A DNA stretch of 64,000 nt from Pomacea canaliculata (lineage: Eukaryota > Mollusca > Gastropoda > Architaenioglossa > Ampullariidae): contig NC_037600.1 in NCBI RefSeq assembly GCF_003073045.1, forward strand, positions 10,280,758-10,344,757. The letters run 5' to 3'. Positions 50,335 through 61,587 of the stretch are shown here, one piece after another. Position numbers and translations under genes: made by a program. The first letter of the stretch is position 1. The number at the start of each line of letters is the position of its first letter. The notes beneath the pieces were generated by a model, which saw nothing but the letters and a program-made list of their open reading frames with translations, had not been told where the DNA came from and searched no databases.

Positions 50335-53321
50335 CTACTTCTTTGACGCATCGAGGTCGGACAGGACGTGCTGGATCTCGTTGCGGCGCTGCACGGCACG
50401 CTCAATTTCGAACTGGGCACGTGACAGCTGATGCTCGTACTGTGAAGCTAGCATGTACAACAGTACACTCTTGCTCTCGGCTGAAAACAAACATGTAATC
50501 AAGGGTCAAAAAGAGATTTTATTTTTTCATAAAAGACAACAACAGCATGTGAACACAACAAAAAAAAAAAAAAAAAAGAAGTTTCCAAAATCAATCACCT
50601 GAGGGTTTTTTAAATTTTTTATTTTAGTCTGGAAAGTGTTTGGGGGTCAGGCTGTTTCTCTAGGGTCGCAGTTATGAAGGCGAGGTCGTGTTACCTCAAG
50701 GTTATAGTTATGTACCCGAAGTATTCCAGGGTCTTGCAGTTAAAAACAGGCGCAGATATAGTAAGAGTAGGCTGATGATCTAGAAGTTGTAGAAATTTGA
50801 CTTTCAGTCTCTCTCTCCACTGCTGACCCCTCAAGACTGATATCATTTCGTTTTAAACGTTAAATTCACTGTTCTCAAAGTAGTGAAATCTGCTTCTGCT
50901 GCACGTTTCCGTCTTTGGTACGGTCTACAGCTAGCTATGCCTACGGATGATTCTAGAAATGCATGCATCGAGCAGACCTGAAGCAAACTCGACTGGGTTT
51001 ACAAGAATGGCCGTAGGAATGGGAAGAGGGTTAGCGTTCTAGGCATCGGACCATATACTTTTAGAATTGTCTATGCTGCTTTGATTGACACATCAATGTT
51101 TTGGATATCCGGTAATTAGCGTTTTATAAGACAAGAAGTTATCATCCAATAGCTTTGAGCGGACATACACTGTTAACTCATTTTATATCTAAAATACCTA
51201 AGTGAGAAGTACAAGATACAGACTGACAGTACAACCACACCCTTTAGAGAACGACCCTTGATATAAATAGACTAGAAATCTACCGGTAAAGGAAAATACT
51301 TTAGTAACTATAGCATGCAGCATGGTCCTCATCCTTTAAAAAAAATGTTAAGAAATAAAACTAGAAATACCAATGTCCCCAACGAAAGAGCATAATAAAG
51401 AGTTGAACACTCACCTTAAAAGGATGACAAAAGAGGTAAACGAATGAAACAAAATTGTGTGGGAGAGTGTGGATGGGGAGTGAGAGAGGTATCTCGCAAA
51501 ATCAATTTACAATTAACTTCGAAGCCTTTATTTTATTCTAAAGAATTGCGAAAGTTGACATTTACCTGACAGGTGTTTGTAGAAGTTACGTCTTTCTTCT
51601 TGTGAACTGCGAGTCAGCTCAACGCCTGTAAAAAAAAAATTAATAAAATAATAATTAATGATTGATGGTACTAGACTAGACCTCGTGTATTCAACACCCT
51701 ATGGGCGAGTAACTTTGATGGCTGATTTCATAGAATCGTGCCACCACCTATAAAGAGGTATCTTTGCAAAATGTGGAAAGGGATGCTCACAGAAAAGGGG
51801 AGATGGAGAGAGAGTGCGTGTGCCCGAGATCTTTCCCGTACTTTCGACAAACATTTCACTACTAGTAAGCCATTTATCGAAAGCTGATGATGATGAAGAA
51901 AGAAAGAAACAAGCAAATAATTACTGTGCTACCGAAAACTCCTCTGCACCAAAACCTTTAAATCGAGAAGAAAATCGGGTGACTACACCGTAATATCGCT
52001 GAAGCTCTATCAAAAACTCAACAAACCCAGACTGCAGTCGCTGCCCCAGAATCCATCCATGCATCCTTCCAGACAGACCCCAGTCTGTGGGTTGCATTTT
52101 TCCTGACGGCAATTGGTGGAGCAGGGGAGTAGGCAGTTGGGCCCATAGAAGCCTTTAGAACATTCTGTGGAAGTATCGTCATTGTTTAAAATTTATGAAT
52201 TCATGTATAAGATTAATTTTGTTAGTCCAGTCCAGTTAATAATTTGAAACAATTAATTAAATAGATCCAAATAATTATCTATACTTGTTGAATTTTTAGA
52301 AATAAAGTTTAATGATTTTTTTTTTTAGTTTGAGGAAAATCTAGTTAAAATATTTTTGTTCCGGTCTCCTTGCTGGTGAGTCAATGCAAACAAGAAAGTG
52401 TAAAGCACACCTGTATTGCAGTCCTCTCCATTATAGCCAATCAGGCAGCCATGTGTGCACTGACCTGTGTCCATCTGACACGTGCTATTATGACAGTTGG
52501 TAGGACATGTCTTTCCACACTCGTCTCCGTAAAACCCATCCGGGCATTCTGTTTTATCTAAAGAGTTTGTGAAGACATAGCAGAGTGAAGCTGGGGCAAT
52601 AAACAAATCTAGAATAAGTATGGTTTATTCCTGGCTTTTCTATTTTGTTGTTTGGAGATTTGTAGCCTTTGTTTATTCATAATTGTCTCAGATGAAGAGT
52701 ATAATAAGATCTGCTTGTCTAATATTTTCTCACAGTAGTACATTGACATTTATCACAATTACTCAAGTTTACCCTCTCAAAATTCGGTCCAACTTCAAAT
52801 GACACGATTTTCCTCGACAAAAGTAAGCTTTATATACAATCCGTTTCATGTTAATTGTCAAGACGCTGCGCTGTGAGAAGGGCAGGTCCCTCGTGCTTAC
52901 GTCACGAACACAAATGTAGGTAGTTTTCCGTTACTTGCCTGTGACCAGCTTCAAGTCTCCGGAGGCAATCCACTCCACTACACAGTTTCCGGTGACGTTA
53001 TCGCAGTTTTCTGGAGGACAAGTGGAAGGACATTCCACTGCGCACAGGTAAGAAACAGGTAACAGCTTACTACCGCGTATGGAACTCTTACGGGTACGAT
53101 GGAATACATAGGCAAATATCTCCCTGGTTACAAATTATTAATGAATAGCGATAAGGAAAACCGCTATTTCTGTTTAAAATGAGGGAGAGGACAGGTTTAT
53201 ACAGACTCCATCCTCCACCTCTCTCATCCCACTTACCTCCTTGCACGTGCAGTCCGAGATTTGCAACCAGAATCACTGAGATGCAGACAGCATCCATCTT
53301 AGCCATTCGTGACGCCCGCAT
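50335..53321 (-). CDS. Small secreted protein with EGF-like modules and C-terminal helix
   Basis: Six exons on the minus strand: 53237-53321, 52939-53037, 52411-52557, 52027-52164, 51566-51625 and 50335-50480. Phases close and give 224 residues. Residues 1-28 form a signal peptide (AVCISVILVANLGLHVQG). Three Cys-rich segments follow, one per exon: ECPSTCPPENCDNVTGNC; ECPDGFYGDECGKTCPTNC and CTHGCLIGYNGEDC; then CSKGFYGPNCLLPCSTNC and CLEGCMDGFWGSDC. The spacing is that of MEGF or scavenger-receptor type EGF repeats. The last two exons encode a charged, probably helical tail (YEHQLSRAQFEIERAVQRRN), with no transmembrane segment or GPI signal. The start could also be Met at 53306, which gives a cleaner signal peptide. 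The intron after 52939 needs a GC donor (ACAG/GCAAGT); the nearby GT option would create a stop. No specific orthologue is recognised. Confidence 0.82.
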
Positions 53322-56300
53322 GTCATGGCGACATCAACAGTTGCTTATCCCTTTGTCTGGCCAGTCGCTGCGTAGGAGACACGTGGCATTTCATCATCAT
53401 CACTACTACTAGAGTACTACTACAACCCTAATTGACTGATTTCCACATTTGCCCAGATGTCGAGAGAATTTACATCAGCTTGTCATCTGTAAACTGTTAA
53501 ATCTTTCTTCATTCAATTTTTAACACATTCTTTTTACAGTTAACCCAAAGTCATACTTGAAAATTGGGCTTGAAGCTGTGGAAAGGCTTTAAAAAAAGGA
53601 GGACGGGGGTGAAGCGTCAAAAATCATTGGAGTCATTTAAATCGCTAAATAGGGTAAATTGTCTTTTTTTTATTTATTTATTTTTATTTTTGAAGGACGG
53701 AGTGTTGATGGACGGCATGGAAGGCTGCATTATTGACCTATATTGTAACCTCTAAACGTCACTCGAGTCTGCAGTGAGTACGAGAAAGGCAAACACTTGT
53801 TAATAAAGCATTGTAATAAATAATTATCATGCCTTTGTGACGTGGCAGGAAAGTGCATTTTGACCGCTTTCCAACATCGCGGGCGAAAATGCTAATACTA
53901 CAGCCTGCGTACCTCCTGAACCAAAAACGCGCATTCGCTAAGATTTTTTTTTAAAATAACAATCTTATCATGAACTAATCCCAATCATTTGAAATAATTT
54001 AATTTCCTAGATGATGAAAACGATGACTGCAACATTTAAAAAAAAATTGTCATGAGGTAACTAAATGCGAAAAAGATACCCGTTCAGACTTACCTAATGA
54101 CAGATCCTGTACCTTGTGAACGATAAGTCTGATATCACAACAGTTGTCTCATATGATCAAAGGTTTGGCGAAATCTGTGAATCCCAAGCACATGTGATTT
54201 TACCTCATTCTACTTCCTGTCTGAAATCTTTAGTACATTGCGTGTACTGTGCATGAAGCAAAATAAGGGCAAGGGCGAATTTTCAACCTGTCTACGTCAT
54301 CGTGTCCTGCAGGGACCAAAACTTTTCAGGCCTCTTCCCATGTCAGAAATTGCAGCAGTTGATAGAGCACACATGAACTGATATTTACAGAAATTTTGAA
54401 GAAAAAAAAAAGGTGGGGGTGCTTTAAAACTAGCTTCGTCTTTTTTTGCAAGACTTTCAGAACTTAAGAACGTAATTTTGCATGCTTTAGACAATTTAGA
54501 TCGTTGATAGAAAATTTCCAGTACTGCAGCTAATTCATCAATCTATGTTTGACCAGGATTCCTCCTCCCCCAGACCTTTTTCTTTATATATAAAATAATG
54601 CGAGGCAACGACTTGGTTGTCAGAACCGCCCCGGAAATTACGAGCACGAATACCAAGAGCTAAGGGGGTCAGGGGTGAGCAGTTCTCTAGCGCAGGCCCC
54701 TTGGTCTGTGCACCACGGTGCCTTCGATGGCCATCTTGCTGCTTGCTTCCGGCACTTATGCTCTGCGACTCAAAAACCGGACGAGGGTAGAGTTGTTGAC
54801 AATCAGGTCTCCTAGCACCAGCAGCAGAAGACAGCTCAAAACGAATACAAATGAACTGCCGACTTTCGCTTGACGTCACTATGGGATATGGTGAGGGTGA
54901 GCAGACAGTCAGGAGCAATGCCATAAACCTTACTACATAATAATTATCATGTAAGATATTTATTCTAGCGCTTGTTTCTAAAACAGGATGGTTTAAATTC
55001 TTGGGGTTCTTCTCATTTCATTCAGCTTATTCCTCATCAAAAGTTGTTTGTCATTAAAAAATACACCTGCGATGTTGCGATACTATCGCACGTGACTACG
55101 ACCTTTCGCACATCCATGCCGACTGCACGCGCGTTGAAGAGGCTGGCCCACACTAAGACGGGAATCCGTGATAGCGCTATCTTTCAAGTCCATGTAAAGG
55201 CAGGTGGCTTGCCGAATACATAAATTCTACCTGTTACCAATCAAACCATCAACCCACATCTGCCGCTCAACTAATAGACGATACATCGCGATGTCACAGC
55301 AGCATTTCAGTGAATAAAAGAGCCGTTTAGTGCAATAGGAAAATTAAAAAGTGAAATCAGGGTCGCTTTATCGGGTTAAGCTGATCTGACATGGGCTTGC
55401 ATATTTACACGTTAACAGCTTCACTTCCACGCCCAACATCTTTCCCCTGCTGCTCGTCACAATAGCACTCGTTTAAAGCCTAAGCCATATTCACTGCATG
55501 GACAAAAGTGTGCTTGTGAACAAGACTCATTTTTATTAGTGTAAAATGTAAATAAACATTACATTGCCCTTTTTTAACACTATCATTTAACTTGCTGTCT
55601 GCGAGCAAATCCAGTTTAAATTTTTCGCCCACTACGAGTCTGAAATTTTCACCAATAACTCCCTTCCACCAGTTCCCCGAGTAGTAGAATAATTTTTCCA
55701 AGTTTTTTTTCCAGAAAACTGAGCAGATATTCCACTTCTGTGTGCAAATTTTTTCCCTTGGATGATTGCATTTTTAAATCAACGTGCCCCTCTCGCTTTC
55801 CGAGACCGAAGGAAATTGTTTTAGTAGTGCTGATTTTTTCTCTCGTTTTGCTCACGATCTATTTGCTTGGTTTCACTTTATACACTATCTTGTTTGTGGG
55901 TGGATGAACATCAAGCCAGCAACTACACAAACAGGTACAATAAAAAGATAACCCTATTCCCTAGGACAGTTTTGAGAACAGGTACCTGGAAGGATGCTCA
56001 GATTATTATCAAATAATAAATGTATTAAGCACTGTTATCACACGTAGGGTGCAGGAGCTCTTCGAATACTTAAATTTCTATTAGAGCTCATTTTCCAAAC
56101 AGTGAATCAGCTGTCAAAAGACTGCAAGTGTGCTGCCCCCTATCCAGCCTGTAGTTTGATTCAACATTATTTGTTAACAAGTCAAAGCCAACTACCAATA
56201 AAGTAATCAGAAAATGAATTAATCAAGTTACGCAAAAGTGAAACTGGAGAGACTTGTATTCCAGCTGTACTTCTTAAAAAGAACCTGTTCAACAGCATTC

Positions 56301-56526
56301 AAGGGGTATTCTACTTTTAAAAAAAAATTGCTCTGAAATGAGGTGTAATGAGCAACATGCGCAAGAAAAAAACATGTTTAATGCCATGCATAGGATATGC
56401 ATGTTCTTGGATCTGTCCCTGAGGAACTACCGCATCAAAAGAAAAGCAAAATAAGAATAGCAAAACTCAAACCAATAAGGTATTTCCTCCCCTTTATTGT
56501 GACATCCAAACTAAACAACAGCACAA
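53322..56526. other. Intergenic region, no gene supported
   Basis: AT-rich. A 128-codon open frame on the minus strand at 54538-54924 begins with a signal-like MALLLTVC but then shows no motif, and its codon use looks random. No tRNA or repeat recognised. Confidence 0.45.
56493..56498 (-). terminator. RPL35 polyadenylation signal
   Basis: AATAAA on the minus strand about 30 bases after the RPL35 stop, giving the very short 3' UTR typical of ribosomal protein genes. Confidence 0.7.
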
Positions 56527-59467
56527 TTATTCTCGAACTGCAAATTTTCGCTGTGGGTACAAGCGCTCTTTGCGCTGCTGTTTCTTTGTCTTAAGGGACA
56601 GCTCATATGATGTCAGGGCTCGTCGCAGGGCACGTGTCTTTTTGGGTCGAAGATCCTTAGGACGGTACTTCTTGGGGCGGTAGAATTTTCTCAAGTTCTC
56701 CTTTTTGGTCTGGTTCATTACAGTCAAAAGACGAGCAATAGACTTGCGCACGGTGTGGCTGAGAATATAGAAGGTTAAACAAGTAAATAAATTGCTGAAC
56801 CTAGAGTAACACAGCATAATGCATAAAAATAGCTGACATCCCAAAGGTAATATAAGTCACAAATTTTATGAATGAGTTACAAAGAGATGAATTTTTCAGT
56901 TACTTTTCCAAACACATTGTGTTCTGCTATACATTTTGATAAGCCTTAGTCCTGCTGCCAACATGCAACAAGACGAGCAAACCACAAAGTGATTCCAGTG
57001 ATTATAAATAACAGTAATTTTACACCAAAACAAGAAAAGCTCTTACATCTTGGCAAGCTTGGAAGCTGCTCCCCCTGTTACTTTAGCAACGCGAAGGGAC
57101 TGCAGCTCCTGCAAAAAAAATAATGCACCTGATTCAAGCCTAGGAAGACAGATGCTATGCACAAATTTTACCAAGCAGACATGAATTGTATGGTACTGCT
57201 CATTGTAGCCACAGCAAGGTAAAGCAATCTATGTCCTTGAATGGAGCATTTCTTGACTGGAATCCTCAGGGGAAAAGGAGAGACGCGAGGCCAAAGAAGA
57301 CTTGCAAAAGAACAGCAGAGAGCAAGGCAAAGGATGCTGAACTACATGATTTAAATCAAGTGTGGGAGAGAGAGAAAGGGCTTCCTTAAAACCCAGTCCG
57401 CTGGTGAGGAATTGTTTTGGCCTGAAGCTCCTTCAGGAGTAGCAAGGAAAAACCTATAAACATTTGCTCAGATCACAAGCCACTCGTATAAGATTTAGCA
57501 TACATTTCCAATAATACTATATGAAGAAAAGTAAAATGAAGTGACTTAACACTGACCTGCTTTAGGTCCTCGAGCTGCTTCATCAGCTCATCCTTTTTCT
57601 TTCCACGTAGATCTTTAGCCTTGACCTTGCCCTGTCAATAAATAAAAGCACATTTTGATCATATACACCATATATACTGTACAAAATAAAAGTAGACATG
57701 CAAAGCTGAAGGCTGCCTTTACTGATCATGCACTGCTGTGTAAAGCACAAGATGGTGAAACTTAACTGCTGTTATTCTTATGCTGTGAAAGTGGGTCAGT
57801 CCTATCGATCCATTTAAGCAATTCATCAGCCATTAGTGATGTCAGTGACTGCATTTCTCATCATCCCCACTACACGAAACTACTCAATAGTCTCCAAACT
57901 CTAGAAACCATAAGTAAAGTTCACACATTATGACTCGGTTACTTTCATTTATCAACCACTAGTCAAGCATATCTTAGCTCTGTTCTACTCGAAGGCAAGC
58001 TTAAATGACCCATGTAATATTATTCTCAGATGCCACTTTACATTCCATTGTGGAGATGTTTACAGAGCCTAAGCACACACAGACACAGAAACAATGTATT
58101 GGAAGTTACTTTGGACACAAGCCATATCGATCCATTTAACACTGACTGTTACTGCATGTTTCCCACTCACTAATGCTTTTGCAATTCATTTGTCTAAAAC
58201 ATGACTGTTTCTGAGCTTTCAGACACATTTTCCTTGTGTTATTTTCTGCAGAGTAGCACTAGGAGAATGGTTATCAACAAAACTCGAGACATTCGTCAGG
58301 GACATCCATCAGTCAATTGCAAAATTAACAGTAAACAAAAGTATATGCATACTTAACTTAACTGGAATGACATAAGTACAACTGTTTATTTACTTCTGGC
58401 TAAATGACGTGTACGAGAAACCAAAGGACGAATGATTATTAAAAATGAATGTTTCTGGGAATTCTCTATGCAATGAAAGTGGGTCAGTCCTATCGATCCA
58501 TTTAAGCAATTCATCAGCCATTAGTGATGTCAGTGACTGCATTTCTCATCATCCCCACTACACGAAACTACTCAATTGAGTCTCCAAACCCTGGAAACCA
58601 TAAGTAAAGGTTACACATTATGACTAGGCTACCTATTAACAGGGTTCCCAGGGATCAGGGATGGTGCCAAAAAAGGACCTTAAAAGGACCTTTCATGCAT
58701 CCGTAAGGACCTAAGTGACAGTCATCAATGCTTATGTTTTTCTCTTGTGTGGTCGGAAGATGTATTATTTATGATCTGTGGTCTTCTCTATGAAATACAT
58801 GTATTTCTAGCTTAAATGACTTAAAAAGTGTCCTTAGTGTAATAACCGTTTTCTCACATAACACTTTACATTTCCATTTTCTAGAGAAGAGAGAGAGAGA
58901 GAAATGTATTACAGAGCCTAAACACACACAGACCGAAACAACGTATTGGAAATTACTTTGGACACGAGCCATATCGACTCATTTAAGAAATCAATTTAAC
59001 ACTGATAGAGTTACTGCATGCTTCCCACTCACTAATGCTTTTGCAATTTATTCGTCTAAAAATTTACTGTTTCTGAGCTTTCAGCTACACTATCCTCGTG
59101 TTATTCTCTGCCAAAAGATGAATGATTAAGTTTCTAGAAATTCTCGAGCTAAAATTTATTGACAAGTTTCTGTTAATCTTCTGAAAATAAGTCCTCAAGA
59201 TATAAGTAATATCAACTTTTGATAAGCAGATGTAGTATTCAACAAAAAAAACAATCTTAACTTATATGGAAAGCTCTGCCTACGATAGCCAACACTAATT
59301 CTGGAAAACATAAAAGGTAGTTAGAATAATGATTAATAAGAAATTGCTATTGGTATGACATGAAATTTAAATCGAGCACTCAAAAATAACAGTATTTCTC
59401 TTTGTTAAAGATTGAGTGTAGTGAGATGATAAATGATTATAGAACACTTAAAGATATCACCCACCAT
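56527..59467 (-). CDS. RPL35: 60S ribosomal protein L35 (uL29)
   Basis: Component of the large ribosomal subunit at the polypeptide exit tunnel. Exons on the minus strand: 59465-59467 (the ATG alone), 57557-57631, 57047-57108 and 56527-56758. The product is 123 residues, the same as human RPL35. Exon 2 encodes [20 protein letters not shown]. Exon 3 encodes [20 protein letters not shown]. Exon 4 encodes [20 protein letters not shown] to [18 protein letters not shown], nearly identical to the vertebrate protein. A first exon that ends right after the ATG is known in vertebrate RPL35. Here I place it at 59467 because the ATG is followed by a GTGGGT donor and preceded by a pyrimidine-rich start. 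An AATAAA (plus strand TTTATT, 56493-56498) lies just past the stop. Intron 1 contains an internal duplication; intron 2 contains a LINE tail. Confidence 0.97.
57186..57390 (+). mobile_element. LINE C-terminal fragment in RPL35 intron 2
   Basis: The plus-strand frame reads [20 protein letters not shown] followed by an acidic helix and a stop at 57389. It matches the recalled tail motif W.PQGKR.RGRPK.TWRR of non-LTR retrotransposon ORF2 proteins. It is antisense to RPL35. Only the tail is present. Confidence 0.65.
57785..59110. repeat. Segmental duplication inside RPL35 intron 1
   Basis: Copy 1 (about 57785-58255) and copy 2 (about 58474-59110) share long near-identical stretches, for example GTGGGTCAGTCCTATCGATC at 57790 and 58479 and TTACAGAGCCTAA at 58069 and 58909. 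The offset grows from 689 to 840 bp because copy 2 holds about 150 extra bases near 58640-58790. I saw no snoRNA box pair that I trust. Confidence 0.85.
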
Positions 59468-59791
59468 GTTGTATGGAGAAACCGGAAGAAGAGACTTGCA
59501 AACCGGGATAAATATACCACAAGTCTCACAGTTCGTCCTGTAAAAGGTCAGCGCAGTCAAATGTTTAAATTTTATGTAATAAAAAGTGTTAAGTTTTAAA
59601 TTCTCTTCAAAAGATCAATTACTTCAATCATATTAAAATTTTTCAAAGAATGAGTCTCTTGTCAGTGTTACGATACGTGTATCGGTGTATCTTAACTGTG
59701 GTAAGAATTGAGCTTCCGGGGTGTGTTCAGCGTGAGCCAAAGATTGTCAACGAGCATACAAAGTGCCATAAGTTACTAAACATATTTAGTG
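59468..59791. promoter_or_regulatory. Shared promoter between RPL35 (minus) and ARPC5 (plus)
   Basis: Only about 320 bp separate the two start codons. On the minus strand, GTCTCTTCTTCCGGTTTCTC at about 59478-59497 combines a 5' terminal oligopyrimidine-type start with an ETS-like CTTCCGG, usual for ribosomal protein genes. The ARPC5 side has GCTTCCGGGG near 59713. Confidence 0.6.
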
Positions 59792-61587
59792 ATGGCAAAG
59801 AACACAGGAGCTAGTAAATTTAGAAAGGTGGACGTAGACCAATATGACGAAGAAAGATTTCAAGACGATGATACAGCCACAGATACTGGAGATCAAGGAC
59901 CAAACGACACGGAAGTTAGCAACTTGTTAGCTCAATATCCTTTCTGTGTTGTGAACACTTTGATAAGTTAGTATTCAGCTATTTTAATTGTGAGCATTTT
60001 GACTCGATTATCAGCTCATTTAATATTATGCAAACTCAAAATACATAGCTTAATTTAACATGCAATTGTTATGTTTGACTGTCAAATGAGGACAATACCA
60101 GTCACTCTAGTTGGCTATTAAACGTTTCATTTTGCGTTCGGCTTCTTTGTAGATTATTTTCTATATAGTATAGAAGTGTATAGTAATTTTTGTTTAGAAA
60201 ATATCACCGAATGAATATATAAACAATGGAAATCTAGTATTTATTTTCTGTTCTTCGTTTTGCCTGTTGTATTTTCCTATTTATGTATCATAGGTGAAAA
60301 CGTTTAGATGATTGCTTTTGTATGGACGGACACTCTTAGTTTATAATAAAGTAGTAGAGGTCGTATTGTTGATGTCAGTCGTATTTAGCTATGTACATTA
60401 GAAAATCATACACACAGTCGGTCACATACTAACACATAATCTTAATGTGATTATATCCTAGAAACATTTTGTATTTCTTCTCTCAGTTAGTAATTAGCAA
60501 TCTGTTATATAAAGGCCTTAACCAAAAGCACAGGTAAACACCAGGAAGCCTTGTTACTTGTGTTGAACAGTGCTCCACTGGGTTCCAAAAGTCAAGCACT
60601 GAAGGTACATGAAATTCACTGCAGTATAAAATTGTATCAAATCTTTGGTGAAAGCATAATAAAAATGGCATGAAAGTGTCATTTAATGCAAAATGTTTTT
60701 CTCCAGGACCCTTCTTAGCAAAGCTTTTTATTTTTTTTAATTTTGTGAGAATGTTTGTAGGTGAAGCTGGAAGGAAACAAGCACATCATATTTAAGGAAT
60801 TACTTTGAAAAAATTTTGATAGTATAAATTCTCCGCTACTGTTTTGCTTGTGTTTGGCTCAGGATCGAGCAGCAAACACAGTACTGCGGGTGTTGACATC
60901 ATTCAAGTCTGCAGACGTGGAACGGGCCGTGAAGTCGTTGGATAGCAAGAATATTGACACTCTAATGAAATATATTTACCGGGGATTCGAGTCACCTTCT
61001 GATGGTAGCAGTGCAGTATTGCTGACCTGGCATGAAAAGGTGGGAATTGCTTTATCTAAGTGCATACTAATTTACAACATATTGCATGGTTTTAATCTTA
61101 ACCTAAGGTTTACATAGTGTGATATATACATAAATAGTAGAGAATAAATTAAAACATGTTGTAAGTGGAAGCATTCTTACATTTGTGAACATATATCTGC
61201 TTGCACATAATTGATGTCCCTTTTTTTTTTCTTTTGGTCTCTGTTGCTGATTAGCTATACTTTACAGGCCTTCAAGGTGATGCCTTGGCCTTTAAAACTG
61301 CCATAGCCCCTTTTAGCTCCCATAGAACTTTCTATGGCTGTCATTTTTGTTTTTCAGTAGGGGATGGTTTTAAAGGATGTGCTTATTTCATTTGGTCTTC
61401 TCATCCTCAGATGCACCCCTTTATAATAGCTTTGTGTTATGTAGGGATACTTTGTAAGAAAAAAAACATGTGAATGATCTTGGTTCTGTAATGTTTCGTT
61501 AAATGGTAATTGCTTTCATAACAGGTATTTGCTGTTGGGGGACTTGGCAGCATAGTGCGAGTGTTGACAGATCGGAAAAGAGTATGA
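59792..61587 (+). CDS. ARPC5: Actin-related protein 2/3 complex subunit 5
   Basis: p16 subunit of the Arp2/3 complex, which nucleates branched actin filaments in the cytoplasm. Exons 59792-59934, 60532-60604, 60863-61039 and 61525-61587 give 151 residues, the length of human ARPC5. Exon 1 encodes [20 protein letters not shown] plus an acidic linker. Exon 2 encodes [20 protein letters not shown]. Exon 3 encodes [20 protein letters not shown] to [20 protein letters not shown]. Exon 4 encodes [20 protein letters not shown] and the stop. Intron 1 is not GT-AG: it starts ATATCCTTT and ends with a CCTTAAC branch site and AC, which restores the family sequence LLAQ-GKHQEA exactly. Introns 2 and 3 are GT-AG. 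The gene runs head to head with RPL35. Confidence 0.97.
59935..60531 (+). other. U12-type AT-AC intron of ARPC5
   Basis: The 5' splice site is ATATCCTTT, the exact U12 consensus. GCCTTAAC at 60515-60522 matches the U12 branch motif TTCCTTRAY closely and lies about 10 bases before the terminal AC at 60530-60531. There is no GT donor near the required junction. Joining 59934 to 60532 gives GCT CAA GGT AAA, in phase with the conserved protein. Confidence 0.88.

Noticed and set aside
54538-54924. 128-codon minus-strand frame with a signal-like start
   Set aside because: After MALLLTVC the sequence has no Cys pattern, cleavage-site pattern or family motif. A neuropeptide precursor was considered but there are no repeated dibasic-flanked peptides.
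57785-58000. C/D-box snoRNA in the duplicated RPL35 intron block
   Set aside because: A GTGATGT near-match to box C is present, but no paired D box with a terminal stem could be seen.
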